From NCBI GenBank assembly GCA_034432435.1, contig DAOUBS010000209.1, forward strand, positions 1-5,869: a stretch of 5,869 nt of DNA, written 5' to 3'. The translations under genes and the position numbers were made by a program. Positions within the stretch are counted from its first letter, which is position 1, and each line of letters starts with the position of its first letter. The DNA comes from JANWYT01 sp034432435 (lineage in GTDB: Bacteria; Chloroflexota; Anaerolineae; Aggregatilineales; Phototrophicaceae). Below are positions 1-5,810 of the stretch, one piece after another. Under the pieces are notes generated by a model. It was not told where the DNA came from, ran no database searches, and saw only the letters and a list, made by a program, of their open reading frames with translations.

Positions 1-10
1 CATACCTGTT
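1..10 (-). other. leader end and possible start codon of an off-window flavin gene
   Basis: Read on the minus strand, the first ten bases are AACAGGTATG, so an ATG occupies the last three bases of the window just after the FMN aptamer. It could be the start of the riboswitch-controlled gene, which would then be almost entirely outside the window. The AGG only one base before this ATG is too close to act as its Shine-Dalgarno. Either the GGGAG inside the aptamer's 3' end serves it, about 13 bases upstream, or AGG serves a start codon a few bases further left. The product cannot be read here. Genes behind FMN aptamers usually encode riboflavin synthesis enzymes or a riboflavin transporter. Confidence 0.3.
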
Positions 11-183
11 ACATCTTCTCCCATCCGGACTGTAACCGTCGGCTCTGGAATCTCACCAAAATCCACCGGCACAACGCGGGCGCGTCGTGACTTACAGCTA
101 AAAAAGCTGCAAAACGGGTCGCGGGCTTGTCAGCGCTAGCTGCATCACCGCCGGTAGGGACTTTCACCCTGCCCCGAAGATGT
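11..183 (-). promoter_or_regulatory. FMN riboswitch (RFN element) aptamer
   Basis: This RNA binds flavin mononucleotide and represses the downstream riboflavin gene when FMN is abundant. On the minus strand the order of conserved blocks is canonical. The P1 5' strand ACATCTTC (183-176) is followed by GGGGCAGGGTGAAAGTCCC, then ACCGGCGGTGAT, AGCCCGCGA, GGTGAGATTCC, GCCGACGGTTACAGTCCGGA, TGGGA, and the P1 3' strand GAAGATGT (18-11). The two P1 strands are perfectly complementary over 8 bp. The species-variable part between the AGCCCGCGA block and the GGTGAGATTCC block carries two extra hairpins (94-110 and 71-88). Little sequence remains between P1 and the possible start codon, and no terminator hairpin with a U-tract is seen before the edge. 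Control by blocking ribosome binding is therefore more likely than attenuation, but the expression platform may continue outside the window. Confidence 0.96.
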
Positions 184-197
184 TCTATTTGTCACAA

Positions 198-226
198 AGT
201 ATACCGAATACTAGTTGAAATGTAAA
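198..226 (-). promoter_or_regulatory. sigma70-type promoter of the FMN riboswitch transcript
   Basis: On the minus strand, a -35 box TTTACA (226-221) is separated by exactly 17 bases from a -10 box TATACT (203-198). Each hexamer has one mismatch to the housekeeping consensus. Transcription would start near 190-192, a few bases before the riboswitch P1 stem, which leaves a minimal 5' leader. The promoter begins 41 bp after the histidine kinase stop codon, so the flavin gene is a separate transcription unit from the two-component pair even though it points the same way. Inferred from sequence only, but the fit of boxes, spacing and aptamer position is very good. Confidence 0.8.
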
Positions 227-266
227 CGACCATGCCCACAAGGCACACCACATTCTTATCCAGCGT

Positions 267-1769
267 TTAGACTGCCGTGGGCTCGTCGTCTACGAATTCT
301 ACACTGGCGTCGTCTACATCGTCTGTCAACGCAAAGTCACTGCGAGATGGAGATGGCGCAGGCAGCAGGTCATGTTGACCGCGCTGCATCTCAGGCGTGT
401 ATTTCACATCCTCGGCTGCCATCAACGTGAAGAAAAAGCGACCACCGCGCCCGAGGCTGTTGCCCTCTGCCCAGATGCGCCCGCCCTGCGCCTCAACGAT
501 GTGCTTACAAATTGCCAGCCCCAGCCCGCTTCCGCCTTGTTCAGAGCGCGACGTGTCCACTTGGTAGAAACGCTCAAAGATGCGCTCACGCTGGTCATCA
601 GGCACGCCCGGCCCCGTGTCAAACACCGACACCAGCACCTCATCATCTCGATATGACGCGCTGATCGTGATCGCGCCATATTCTGGTGACCATTTGATCG
701 CGTTGTGGATCAAGTTGATGAAGACGCGCCGCGTCTGTTCCCAGTCACACAGCACTTGTAAGCGTTCAGGGACGTGCACCACCGCTTTGAGATGCTTGCG
801 CGCCATGAAGTCAGCCAATCGGTCGGTGCTGTCATGGACGATTTCGATGAGCGAGTTCGGCAACAGCTTGATGATCGCCTGTCCAGATTCAATCATCGAC
901 AGGTCTAACAGCTCCTGCACCAACCACAACAGCGAATCAGTTTCGCGCATGATGGTGCGCAGCGTGGAGATGCTGGCTTTGCGCTTCGGTTTTTCCTGCT
1001 CGTGGAACAGCCCCTCGATAATCATGCGGATAGAAGCAATCGGCGTACGCAGCTCGTGGCTGATGTTGGCTACCATGTCGCGGCGTGCTCGGTTTAACCG
1101 CACAAGCTGAGTGATATCCTGAAGCGCCACCCCGATAAACGCATGGCGATTGTCGTAGTGCAGCACTTTCGTGCGAACTCTGAAGTGTGAACTGCCGATC
1201 AAGAGCTGTTCTTCTAGGCCTTCGTCTTCGTAGCGCGCTTGAGTGACCAGCTCGATCAGCTCTGGAGAGTCGATTACCTCGCTGATGTGCTCCCCAACAG
1301 GGTTGCCCCGTCGAAAGAAAGCATCGCCTGCGTGGTTGGTCGCAATCACAATCAACTCTTCGTTGAGCACGAACACGATGTCATATGCCACGATGGACAC
1401 CGCAGCATACAGCGCACGGCTTTCGGCAATCCCCAGCTCGCTCGTGCTGATCTGGCCGCGCAGGTTCGCAATGACGCTTTGGCTGGTTTCAAGCTGTTCG
1501 CGCAGCTCTGCAATCGTTGAGTCTGTCTCAGCCAATGAGCGGCGCAAGCGCAGGATGATCTCATCAGCTTTAGCTAGCTCATGCTGAGCTTCTGCATGTT
1601 GTGATTCAAGCTGCTTTAACTGGCCTTCAAGCGCGGCTAGGCGGCTGCTGAGTTCAGGGTCAGAGGATGGCACTGCCTGCCGCGGGTGGGTGTACACCCA
1701 ATACACGGCAGCGCTTTGAAGCGCAACTACGACGAGCAGGAGCGCAATGAACAGGCTCTCAAGTGTCAC
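267..1769 (-). CDS. membrane-anchored PAS sensor histidine kinase (PhoR/WalK-like)
   Basis: This 500-residue HPK1-type histidine kinase should autophosphorylate and pass phosphate to the response regulator encoded one base upstream. A single hydrophobic segment (about residues 4-26) anchors it, with no second segment and so no sizeable extracellular sensor. A long charged coiled coil follows (about 38-115), then a PAS-like domain (about 118-225). The HisKA dimerisation domain has the SHELRTP motif with phospho-accepting His238. The HATPase domain shows the N box (Asn352, Asn356), the G1 box DTGPGVP (384-390), FERFYQ (398-403) and the G2 box GGSGLGLAI (412-420). An unusual acidic tail of about 48 residues follows the ATPase fold and ends DDEPTAV. 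The start is GTG, chosen because GAGGG (1779-1775) lies 5 bases upstream, inside the last codons of the regulator. Input is probably cytoplasmic, through the PAS domain; the ligand is unknown. PhoR or WalK orthology cannot be claimed. Confidence 0.96.
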   Translation of the reverse strand: MTLESLFIALLLVVVALQSAAVYWVYTHPRQAVPSSDPELSSRLAALEGQLKQLESQHAEAQHELAKADEIILRLRRSLAETDSTIAELREQLETSQSVIANLRGQISTSELGIAESRALYAAVSIVAYDIVFVLNEELIVIATNHAGDAFFRRGNPVGEHISEVIDSPELIELVTQARYEDEGLEEQLLIGSSHFRVRTKVLHYDNRHAFIGVALQDITQLVRLNRARRDMVANISHELRTPIASIRMIIEGLFHEQEKPKRKASISTLRTIMRETDSLLWLVQELLDLSMIESGQAIIKLLPNSLIEIVHDSTDRLADFMARKHLKAVVHVPERLQVLCDWEQTRRVFINLIHNAIKWSPEYGAITISASYRDDEVLVSVFDTGPGVPDDQRERIFERFYQVDTSRSEQGGSGLGLAICKHIVEAQGGRIWAEGNSLGRGGRFFFTLMAAEDVKYTPEMQRGQHDLLPAPSPSRSDFALTDDVDDASVEFVDDEPTAV

Positions 1770-1779
1770 GTTAGCCCTC
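1770..1779 (-). promoter_or_regulatory. ribosome binding site of the histidine kinase, inside the regulator gene
   Basis: On the minus strand GAGGG (1779-1775) is followed by five bases, which include the regulator's TAA stop, and then the kinase's GTG start at 1769. With only one base between stop and start, terminating ribosomes can re-initiate. This supports translational coupling and the choice of the GTG start. Confidence 0.7.
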
Positions 1780-2463
1780 GAAACGATATCCCACGCCGCG
1801 CACTGTTACAATGCGGCGCGGGTTACTCGGGTCTTCCTCAATCTTTTCGCGCAGCCAGCGCACGTGTACATCCACTGTCCGCTTGTCCACAAAGTAATCG
1901 TAGCCCCAGACCTTCGCCAGTATCAGATCACGAGACAGCACCGCGTTCTTGTTGCGCATTAGCTCGGCCAGCAGGTCAAATTCCTTGTTGCTGAGCTTCT
2001 TCTCTTCGTCACCCTTGAACAGACGGCGGCTCGTCATGTTCAAGCGGATGTCTTGGCTGACGATCTCGTCCTGTTGGCCAGCCACAGATGCGCTTGGGCG
2101 ACGCAGCACAGCCCGAACCCGCGCCAGAAACTCACCCAGCCCCACCGGCTTAACTAAATAGTCGTCCGCGCCGCTCTCCAAGCCGATGATCTTGTCCATC
2201 TCCCCGCCACGCGCAGTGATGATGATGATCGGCGTGCTCGCCAAGCTGGCCTCGTTACGAATCATGCGGCACAAGCTCAGCCCGTCCAACTTGGGCAGCA
2301 TCATATCCAGCACAAACAGATCAGGCTTTTCAGAACGAGCTTTCTCCCATGCCTGTTCCCCATCTGAAGCAAGGCTCACCACATACCCGTCACTTTGCAG
2401 AGTGTCCACGAGCTGATTGGCCAGCTTCGGCTCATCCTCAATGACCAGTATCTTCTTCGGCAT
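1771..2463 (-). CDS. OmpR/PhoB-family response regulator
   Basis: This 230-residue cytoplasmic transcription factor is the cognate partner of the histidine kinase that follows it by one base. The receiver domain (about 3-117) has every expected residue: acidic pair Glu9/Asp10, phospho-acceptor Asp53 in LDMMLP, Thr83, the switch Tyr102 and Lys105 in the KP motif. After a linker, a winged-helix DNA-binding domain (about 132-229) ends with the family signature: a recognition helix around RTVDVHVRWLREKIE (195-209) and the wing VRGVGYRF. The length is typical. The reading frame extends upstream to a TTG at 2505 and an ATG at 2475. The ATG at 2463 is preferred because the receiver fold begins at its MPKKILVIEDE and a weak GAGA lies 6 bases upstream, whereas 2475 has no Shine-Dalgarno. 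Targets and signal are unknown, and assignment as PhoB is not supported by any neighbouring phosphate gene. Confidence 0.96.
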   Translation of the reverse strand: MPKKILVIEDEPKLANQLVDTLQSDGYVVSLASDGEQAWEKARSEKPDLFVLDMMLPKLDGLSLCRMIRNEASLASTPIIIITARGGEMDKIIGLESGADDYLVKPVGLGEFLARVRAVLRRPSASVAGQQDEIVSQDIRLNMTSRRLFKGDEEKKLSNKEFDLLAELMRNKNAVLSRDLILAKVWGYDYFVDKRTVDVHVRWLREKIEEDPSNPRRIVTVRGVGYRFEG

Positions 2464-2497
2464 ATTTCGTCTCATGTGATGTAAAAACCCAACTAAC

Positions 2498-2527
2498 TTT
2501 ATCAATAGATTACTAAATGTGCGTTAA
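2498..2527 (-). promoter_or_regulatory. weak candidate promoter for the two-component pair
   Basis: The 91-bp gap between the membrane protein stop (2555) and the regulator ATG (2463) is clearly more AT-rich than the flanking genes. On the minus strand it offers TTAACG (2527-2522), an 18-base spacer and GATAAA (2503-2498), each 4 of 6 to the sigma70 consensus. That would give a leader of roughly 28 bases. The match is poor enough to be chance, and the pair may also be read from the upstream cluster because no terminator is visible in the gap. The same stretch holds short inverted repeats (TTAAG at 2524-2528 with CTTAA at 2544-2548). Confidence 0.25.
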
Positions 2528-2554
2528 GTTTTTCGAACATACGCTTAATAATTG

Positions 2555-4507
2555 TCACGGGTAAAGCTTTAGCGCGTCTTGTTCAGATTGCAGCGCATTT
2601 GATAAAAGCTCAACTGCGTAACGCTCGCCTGTTTGCTCATTATACAACCCAATCCACACCACTACATCCGCCAGCGCTACGTCGTCCGGCAACGTCACTT
2701 CCCGCCGATCAACCTGTGTTTCGCCCACCTGCCACACGCTGAAAGGATACAGGTCTGCCCACGGGTAGCCGTCCCCTTGTGCGATGATCTGACCATCGCG
2801 CACAACGTGAACGAAAATCTTGGCTGGTATTGGCGTTTCTACACGCCACTGGAGCGCGATCTGTAAGCGTCCATCTCGCAGTATGAGCGGTTCTGCCGCA
2901 GTGAGCAGCACCTCACCCGCCCCAAACTGCGCAATGCGCTGTTCTGCAATCGTCGCCCCATACTGTCCCACCCACATCGGAAAAAAGTGATCACCTGCAT
3001 GTTGGGTGACGACGATCGGGCGCGCAACGCGCAGACGCTCAAGCAGCGCCTCCCCGTCCATCAACGGCAGCGGCGTCACAAACAGATGGGCTTGGTGCAT
3101 CATGATCCGCCCCACTCCCACTGCCTCAATCGGCGCGCTGTAGGTCAATCCCGCGCTGTTGATCGCCAAGTAATCACGGTAATCCACCTCAGGTGACATG
3201 AAACTGGCAAACTGCGCCTGTGCTAGGAACGCTTTCTGATCGGCATGCGCTTCGATGTAATTCGGTGGGTTCACAAGCAGCGCCCCTCCAGAGGCTGCAT
3301 CAACGCGACGCATCACCTCTACCAGCGACCACGCATAGTCGCGCATCAGGCGGTATTCGGCTTGTCGCTGGCTCAAAAACGCAACGTTGAACGCCATCAA
3401 GCACACAAAAGCCGCAAAAGTTACACGCTGCAACCGCACCCATCGCTTCGACGACACCCAAATGTGCAAAAAGAGTGACCACGCAAAAATCACCGCCCCA
3501 ACTGACGCGAGCATCGTCAGCCGCGGTGAATTCCACACATAATCCGGCTGGAGCATGACGACAGGCAATGCAATGCCCGCTGCGTACCAGAACAGCCCGA
3601 ACAGCATCCAACGCAGCGCACGACGATTGACGCTCCAAGCTGTCCACAAGCCAACCACCACCCAACCAACAAACAAGCCAATGAGCAGTGTAGGGCTGCC
3701 CTTTCCTTCCACCCACAGGCGGGCAACTGCCGCCATCGGATAAAAGAAGGGCTGCAACAAGACGGCTAGATTATCAATCGGCGCTTGTGAAAAGCGCAGA
3801 CCTTCCTCTGTCCCCACGCGAGGCAGCAGCAACCACAACATCACATACAGCCCAGATACCGCCACCACTGGCGCGACCACGCGCAGGAAGCGCGGTGTAA
3901 CCCGACCTGACGTGTGAATGAGACCTAGCACAATCAGCAGCGGCGCAACAACAAATCCTGTTTCATGTGAAAATGTCGCAGAAAAAGCCGCCGCGACTGC
4001 GCCCACTATCGCTCTCCTGCCGCCCCTCTCAAGCACGTGCAACCCAAACAAGAGCGTGGCCAGCACGCCCAGCGTCATCATCAGGTGAAACAGGCTGCCC
4101 ACTTGGAACACGGCTTGATAGTGAAAGGGGAACGTGACAAACGCACAGCCCGCCGCCGCGGCAAAGATCAAATGTGTGAGCGACTGACTGCGGCTTAGGC
4201 GCAGCAGCAGCAGGCTCAGCAGCACACCAGACAAGCCGTACACTGGCAGGTTGATGAAGTGTTGCGCAACCGGATCAAATCCTCCTTGTAGTTGGATCAG
4301 CCCCCACCATAGGCTGTAGACCAATGGCCGATAGTAAGGTGACCACGTCTGCCCTGTCCACAGCGCTAGGCCGCTCTCGACGGTCTGAAAGAAGCGATAG
4401 TGATTTGCGTCATCCGTGTAGAACGGAAGCGTCACCGCGCTGCCGTACATCCACCATACGAGCAGCATCGGCAGCGCCAGCACAAGCAGCCGAGCTAATC
4501 GCGGCAA
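2555..4507 (-). CDS. GT-C-like polytopic membrane glycosyltransferase with C-terminal soluble domain
   Basis: This 650-residue membrane protein begins with a hydrophobic segment (about 6-27). A loop with an acidic pair follows (YTDDANHYR, Asp32-Asp33), then YYRPL (58-62) and roughly ten more hydrophobic segments to about residue 380. An acidic motif in the first outside loop, RPL before the next helix, and a FPFHYQAVFQVGSLFHL stretch (126-142) are the pattern of GT-C enzymes such as protein O-mannosyltransferases, which use lipid-linked sugars at the outer membrane face. The remaining 270 residues are soluble and probably outside. Residues about 543-632 form a beta-rich domain (IFVHVVRDG, YPFSVWQVGE, VWIGLYNEQTGERY) of a kind I recall attached to many Chloroflexota glycosyltransferases. 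Donor and acceptor are unknown, and a non-catalytic role is possible. The TTG start overlaps the hydrolase gene by 13 bp and is chosen for its strong Shine-Dalgarno. Alternative names: hypothetical membrane protein or PMT-like protein. Confidence 0.8.
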   Translation of the reverse strand: MPRLARLLVLALPMLLVWWMYGSAVTLPFYTDDANHYRFFQTVESGLALWTGQTWSPYYRPLVYSLWWGLIQLQGGFDPVAQHFINLPVYGLSGVLLSLLLLRLSRSQSLTHLIFAAAAGCAFVTFPFHYQAVFQVGSLFHLMMTLGVLATLLFGLHVLERGGRRAIVGAVAAAFSATFSHETGFVVAPLLIVLGLIHTSGRVTPRFLRVVAPVVAVSGLYVMLWLLLPRVGTEEGLRFSQAPIDNLAVLLQPFFYPMAAVARLWVEGKGSPTLLIGLFVGWVVVGLWTAWSVNRRALRWMLFGLFWYAAGIALPVVMLQPDYVWNSPRLTMLASVGAVIFAWSLFLHIWVSSKRWVRLQRVTFAAFVCLMAFNVAFLSQRQAEYRLMRDYAWSLVEVMRRVDAASGGALLVNPPNYIEAHADQKAFLAQAQFASFMSPEVDYRDYLAINSAGLTYSAPIEAVGVGRIMMHQAHLFVTPLPLMDGEALLERLRVARPIVVTQHAGDHFFPMWVGQYGATIAEQRIAQFGAGEVLLTAAEPLILRDGRLQIALQWRVETPIPAKIFVHVVRDGQIIAQGDGYPWADLYPFSVWQVGETQVDRREVTLPDDVALADVVVWIGLYNEQTGERYAVELLSNALQSEQDALKLYP

Positions 4508-5457
4508 GCTTTGACTCCTGCAACAGTCGTCGCTTGCAGCACAGCTCGACGGATCGCCACGGCAACAACTTCCGCTGCAAATGCGCCAATCACAGTAGCG
4601 TTGGCCGTTTTTTCGCCAGTGGCCAGCGCAAAGATCGTGTCCCCATCGTAGAGCGTGTGAGCAGGTCTGACAGCGCGCGCGATCCCGTCGTGCGCTACGC
4701 TGGCCACCTTGTTCGCTTCACGCTTGGTCAAGCGCGCATTGGTAGCGACAACACCGATTACAGTGTTCTCGCGCTGCCCTTGATACCGCGGGTCAGGCAT
4801 ATGGGCAACCGTTCGCAGCGCGTTCATCATGCCCACAAACGAGCCATCTGATGACCGATACCCTGCCAAGATCTCACCACGCTCGTCGATCACGTCTCCT
4901 ACCGAGTTCACCGCCATAAGCGCCGCCACGATCAGACCATCGCCCAAGTCAACCGCGGCGCTGCCGATGCCACCTTTTGTAGCGGTCGCAGTCCCGCCAA
5001 ATGCCCCACAAATTGCTCCTGTGCCCGCGCCCACGCTCCCTTCAGCAACTGGATCGCTGGTCGCAGCCTCACAGGCCGCGTATCCGCTGTGCTCGTCGGG
5101 TCTGATATTGCTGCTGCCAATGGACAAATCCATCAAGATTGCGCCGGGCACAATCGGAACCACGAAGCCGCGCGTAGATTTGTAGCCTTCACCGCGCATC
5201 TCAAGGTAACGCATCACGCCGCTGCCCACTGCTAGGCCATATGCGCTGCCTCCAGAAAGAAAAACTGCATTGACCTCTTCAACGTAGTTCTCGCTGCGCA
5301 GCAGGTCTGTCTCGCGTGTGCCGGGCGCGCCGCCGCGCACATCCACGCCGCCTACAGTGTTAGATGGGCACAACACCACTGTGCAGCCAGTCGCATGTTC
5401 AAAGTCGGTGTAGTGTCCCACACGTATCCCGGGAACAGCCGTCAGCGTGTTATTCAT
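4495..5457 (-). CDS. P1/S58-family Ntn hydrolase (DmpA/NylC-like aminopeptidase or amidase)
   Basis: This 320-residue protein belongs to the P1 (DmpA/BapA/NylC) family, whose precursors cut themselves into alpha and beta chains and expose a Ser or Thr nucleophile that hydrolyses amide bonds. Family hallmarks include PGIRVGH (9-15), GGAPGTRETDLL (42-53), LSGGSAYGL (68-75), GAGTGA (143-148), AVNSVGD (182-188) and GVVATNARLTK (235-245). The predicted cleavage is Asn231-Thr232, giving chains of 231 and 89 residues. Asn184, Asp271 and Asp273 sit at the same distances from Thr232 as NylC Asn219, Asp306 and Asp308 do from Thr267, as I recall that enzyme; Lys161 is a candidate for its Lys189. No signal peptide is seen, so it is probably cytoplasmic. 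The start at 5457 is preferred for GGTGA five bases upstream; the ATG at 5469 has its GAGG directly abutting. It overlaps the upstream gene by 8 bp and the downstream one by 13 bp. Substrate is unknown: short peptides, beta-amino amides or other linear amides are family options. Confidence 0.92.
   Translation of the reverse strand: MNNTLTAVPGIRVGHYTDFEHATGCTVVLCPSNTVGGVDVRGGAPGTRETDLLRSENYVEEVNAVFLSGGSAYGLAVGSGVMRYLEMRGEGYKSTRGFVVPIVPGAILMDLSIGSSNIRPDEHSGYAACEAATSDPVAEGSVGAGTGAICGAFGGTATATKGGIGSAAVDLGDGLIVAALMAVNSVGDVIDERGEILAGYRSSDGSFVGMMNALRTVAHMPDPRYQGQRENTVIGVVATNARLTKREANKVASVAHDGIARAVRPAHTLYDGDTIFALATGEKTANATVIGAFAAEVVAVAIRRAVLQATTVAGVKACRD
4508..4519 (-). promoter_or_regulatory. ribosome binding site that fixes the TTG start of the membrane protein
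   Basis: On the minus strand AGGAG (4519-4515) stands 7 bases before TTG (4507-4505). It lies inside the last codons of the hydrolase gene. No in-frame ATG has comparable support: the next ones are codons 14 and 20, inside the first membrane helix, which would be truncated if they were used. The TTG start is therefore the best choice. Confidence 0.75.
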
Positions 5458-5698
5458 CGAAGTCACCATCCTCAGGCTCTTCTGCGAGTATTTCTTGCGC
5501 TATGATGAGATCTGCCGCGTCCACCATTACCTCGATTTTTGCGCCCCGTCCAACCAGAAAACCAAACGCCCGCGTTGTGTCACCGTAAATGACAGCCGGG
5601 ATATTCGCTGAATGCAATTTAGCAGTGATAATGTGGGCTTCTTCAGGCAGATGGGTTTCAAACACAACGACCCATTTGCGACGCTTGTTCTTGTCCAT
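5450..5698 (-). CDS. DUF2007-type small protein (putative signal-transducing protein)
   Basis: This 82-residue soluble protein matches the pattern of the DUF2007 family. A strand (WVVVFETHLPEEAHII, about 9-24) leads into a helix, AKLHSANIPAVIYG (26-39), then a central strand, and a final KIEVMVDAADLIIAQEIL segment (54-71), as in a compact ferredoxin-like fold. The family is often labelled 'putative signal transducing protein', but its biochemical role is not established. The acidic end (EEPEDGDFDE) is encoded partly by bases that also hold the Shine-Dalgarno and start of the hydrolase gene, with an 8-bp overlap, which suggests coupled translation. The start is ATG at 5698; a TTG one codon earlier is also in frame. 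An AGAG about 9 bases upstream is the only Shine-Dalgarno-like sequence. It is the first gene after the 5S rRNA. Assignment to the family is from motif pattern only. Confidence 0.8.
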   Translation of the reverse strand: MDKNKRRKWVVVFETHLPEEAHIITAKLHSANIPAVIYGDTTRAFGFLVGRGAKIEVMVDAADLIIAQEILAEEPEDGDFDE

Positions 5699-5727
5699 CA
5701 ACTAGCTCTTTCGAATGCTATTGGACA

Positions 5728-5733
5728 AGTATA
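5728..5733 (-). promoter_or_regulatory. candidate -10 box for the three-gene cluster
   Basis: TATACT on the minus strand (5733-5728) matches the sigma70 -10 consensus at five of six positions and is identical to the -10 box of the riboswitch promoter. A start near 5721 would leave about 22 bases before the DUF2007-type gene's ATG. The -35 position with a 17-base spacer (5756-5751) reads ATGCGT, a poor match, so activity would be weak or activator-dependent. The cluster may instead depend on read-through from the rRNA operon. Confidence 0.35.
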
Positions 5734-5810
5734 AACCGCAAGATTGCAAGACGCATAGAGGATTTGTATGAGGTAAAACAAACAAGGCAGGGGAGTGAAG
5801 AGGTGAGATA

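Noticed and set aside
8..15. ATG directly followed by TAA at the end of the riboswitch P1 stem
   Set aside because: A start-stop pair after GGGAGA was considered as a regulatory minimal ORF, but the bases are dictated by P1 pairing (GAAGATGT) and there is no further evidence of translation there.
231..247. Possible terminator hairpin after the histidine kinase gene
   Set aside because: On the minus strand TGTGCC-TTGTG-GGCATG gives only four Watson-Crick pairs plus two wobbles and is not followed by a U-tract.
580..1110. 176-residue open frame on the plus strand
   Set aside because: It lies wholly antisense to the kinase and ATPase domains of the histidine kinase, is Ser/Arg-rich and matches no family I recognise.
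1771..2463. Naming the pair PhoB/PhoR
   Set aside because: Domain architecture fits, but no phosphate transport gene or Pho box is visible, and OmpR-family pairs with this layout control many processes.
2464..2505. Longer response regulator starting at TTG 2505 or ATG 2475
   Set aside because: The extra residues precede the conserved start of the receiver domain, the TTG and ATG lack a Shine-Dalgarno, and the ATG at 2463 gives the usual family length.
4324..4851. 175-residue open frame on the plus strand
   Set aside because: It crosses the junction of two well-supported minus-strand genes, has a low-complexity Arg/Ser/Ala-rich composition and no recognisable domain; it is an antisense shadow.
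5458..5469. Hydrolase start at the ATG at 5469
   Set aside because: The only Shine-Dalgarno-like GAGG directly abuts this ATG with no spacing, whereas the ATG at 5457 has GGTGA at a good distance and begins just before the conserved PGIRVGH region.
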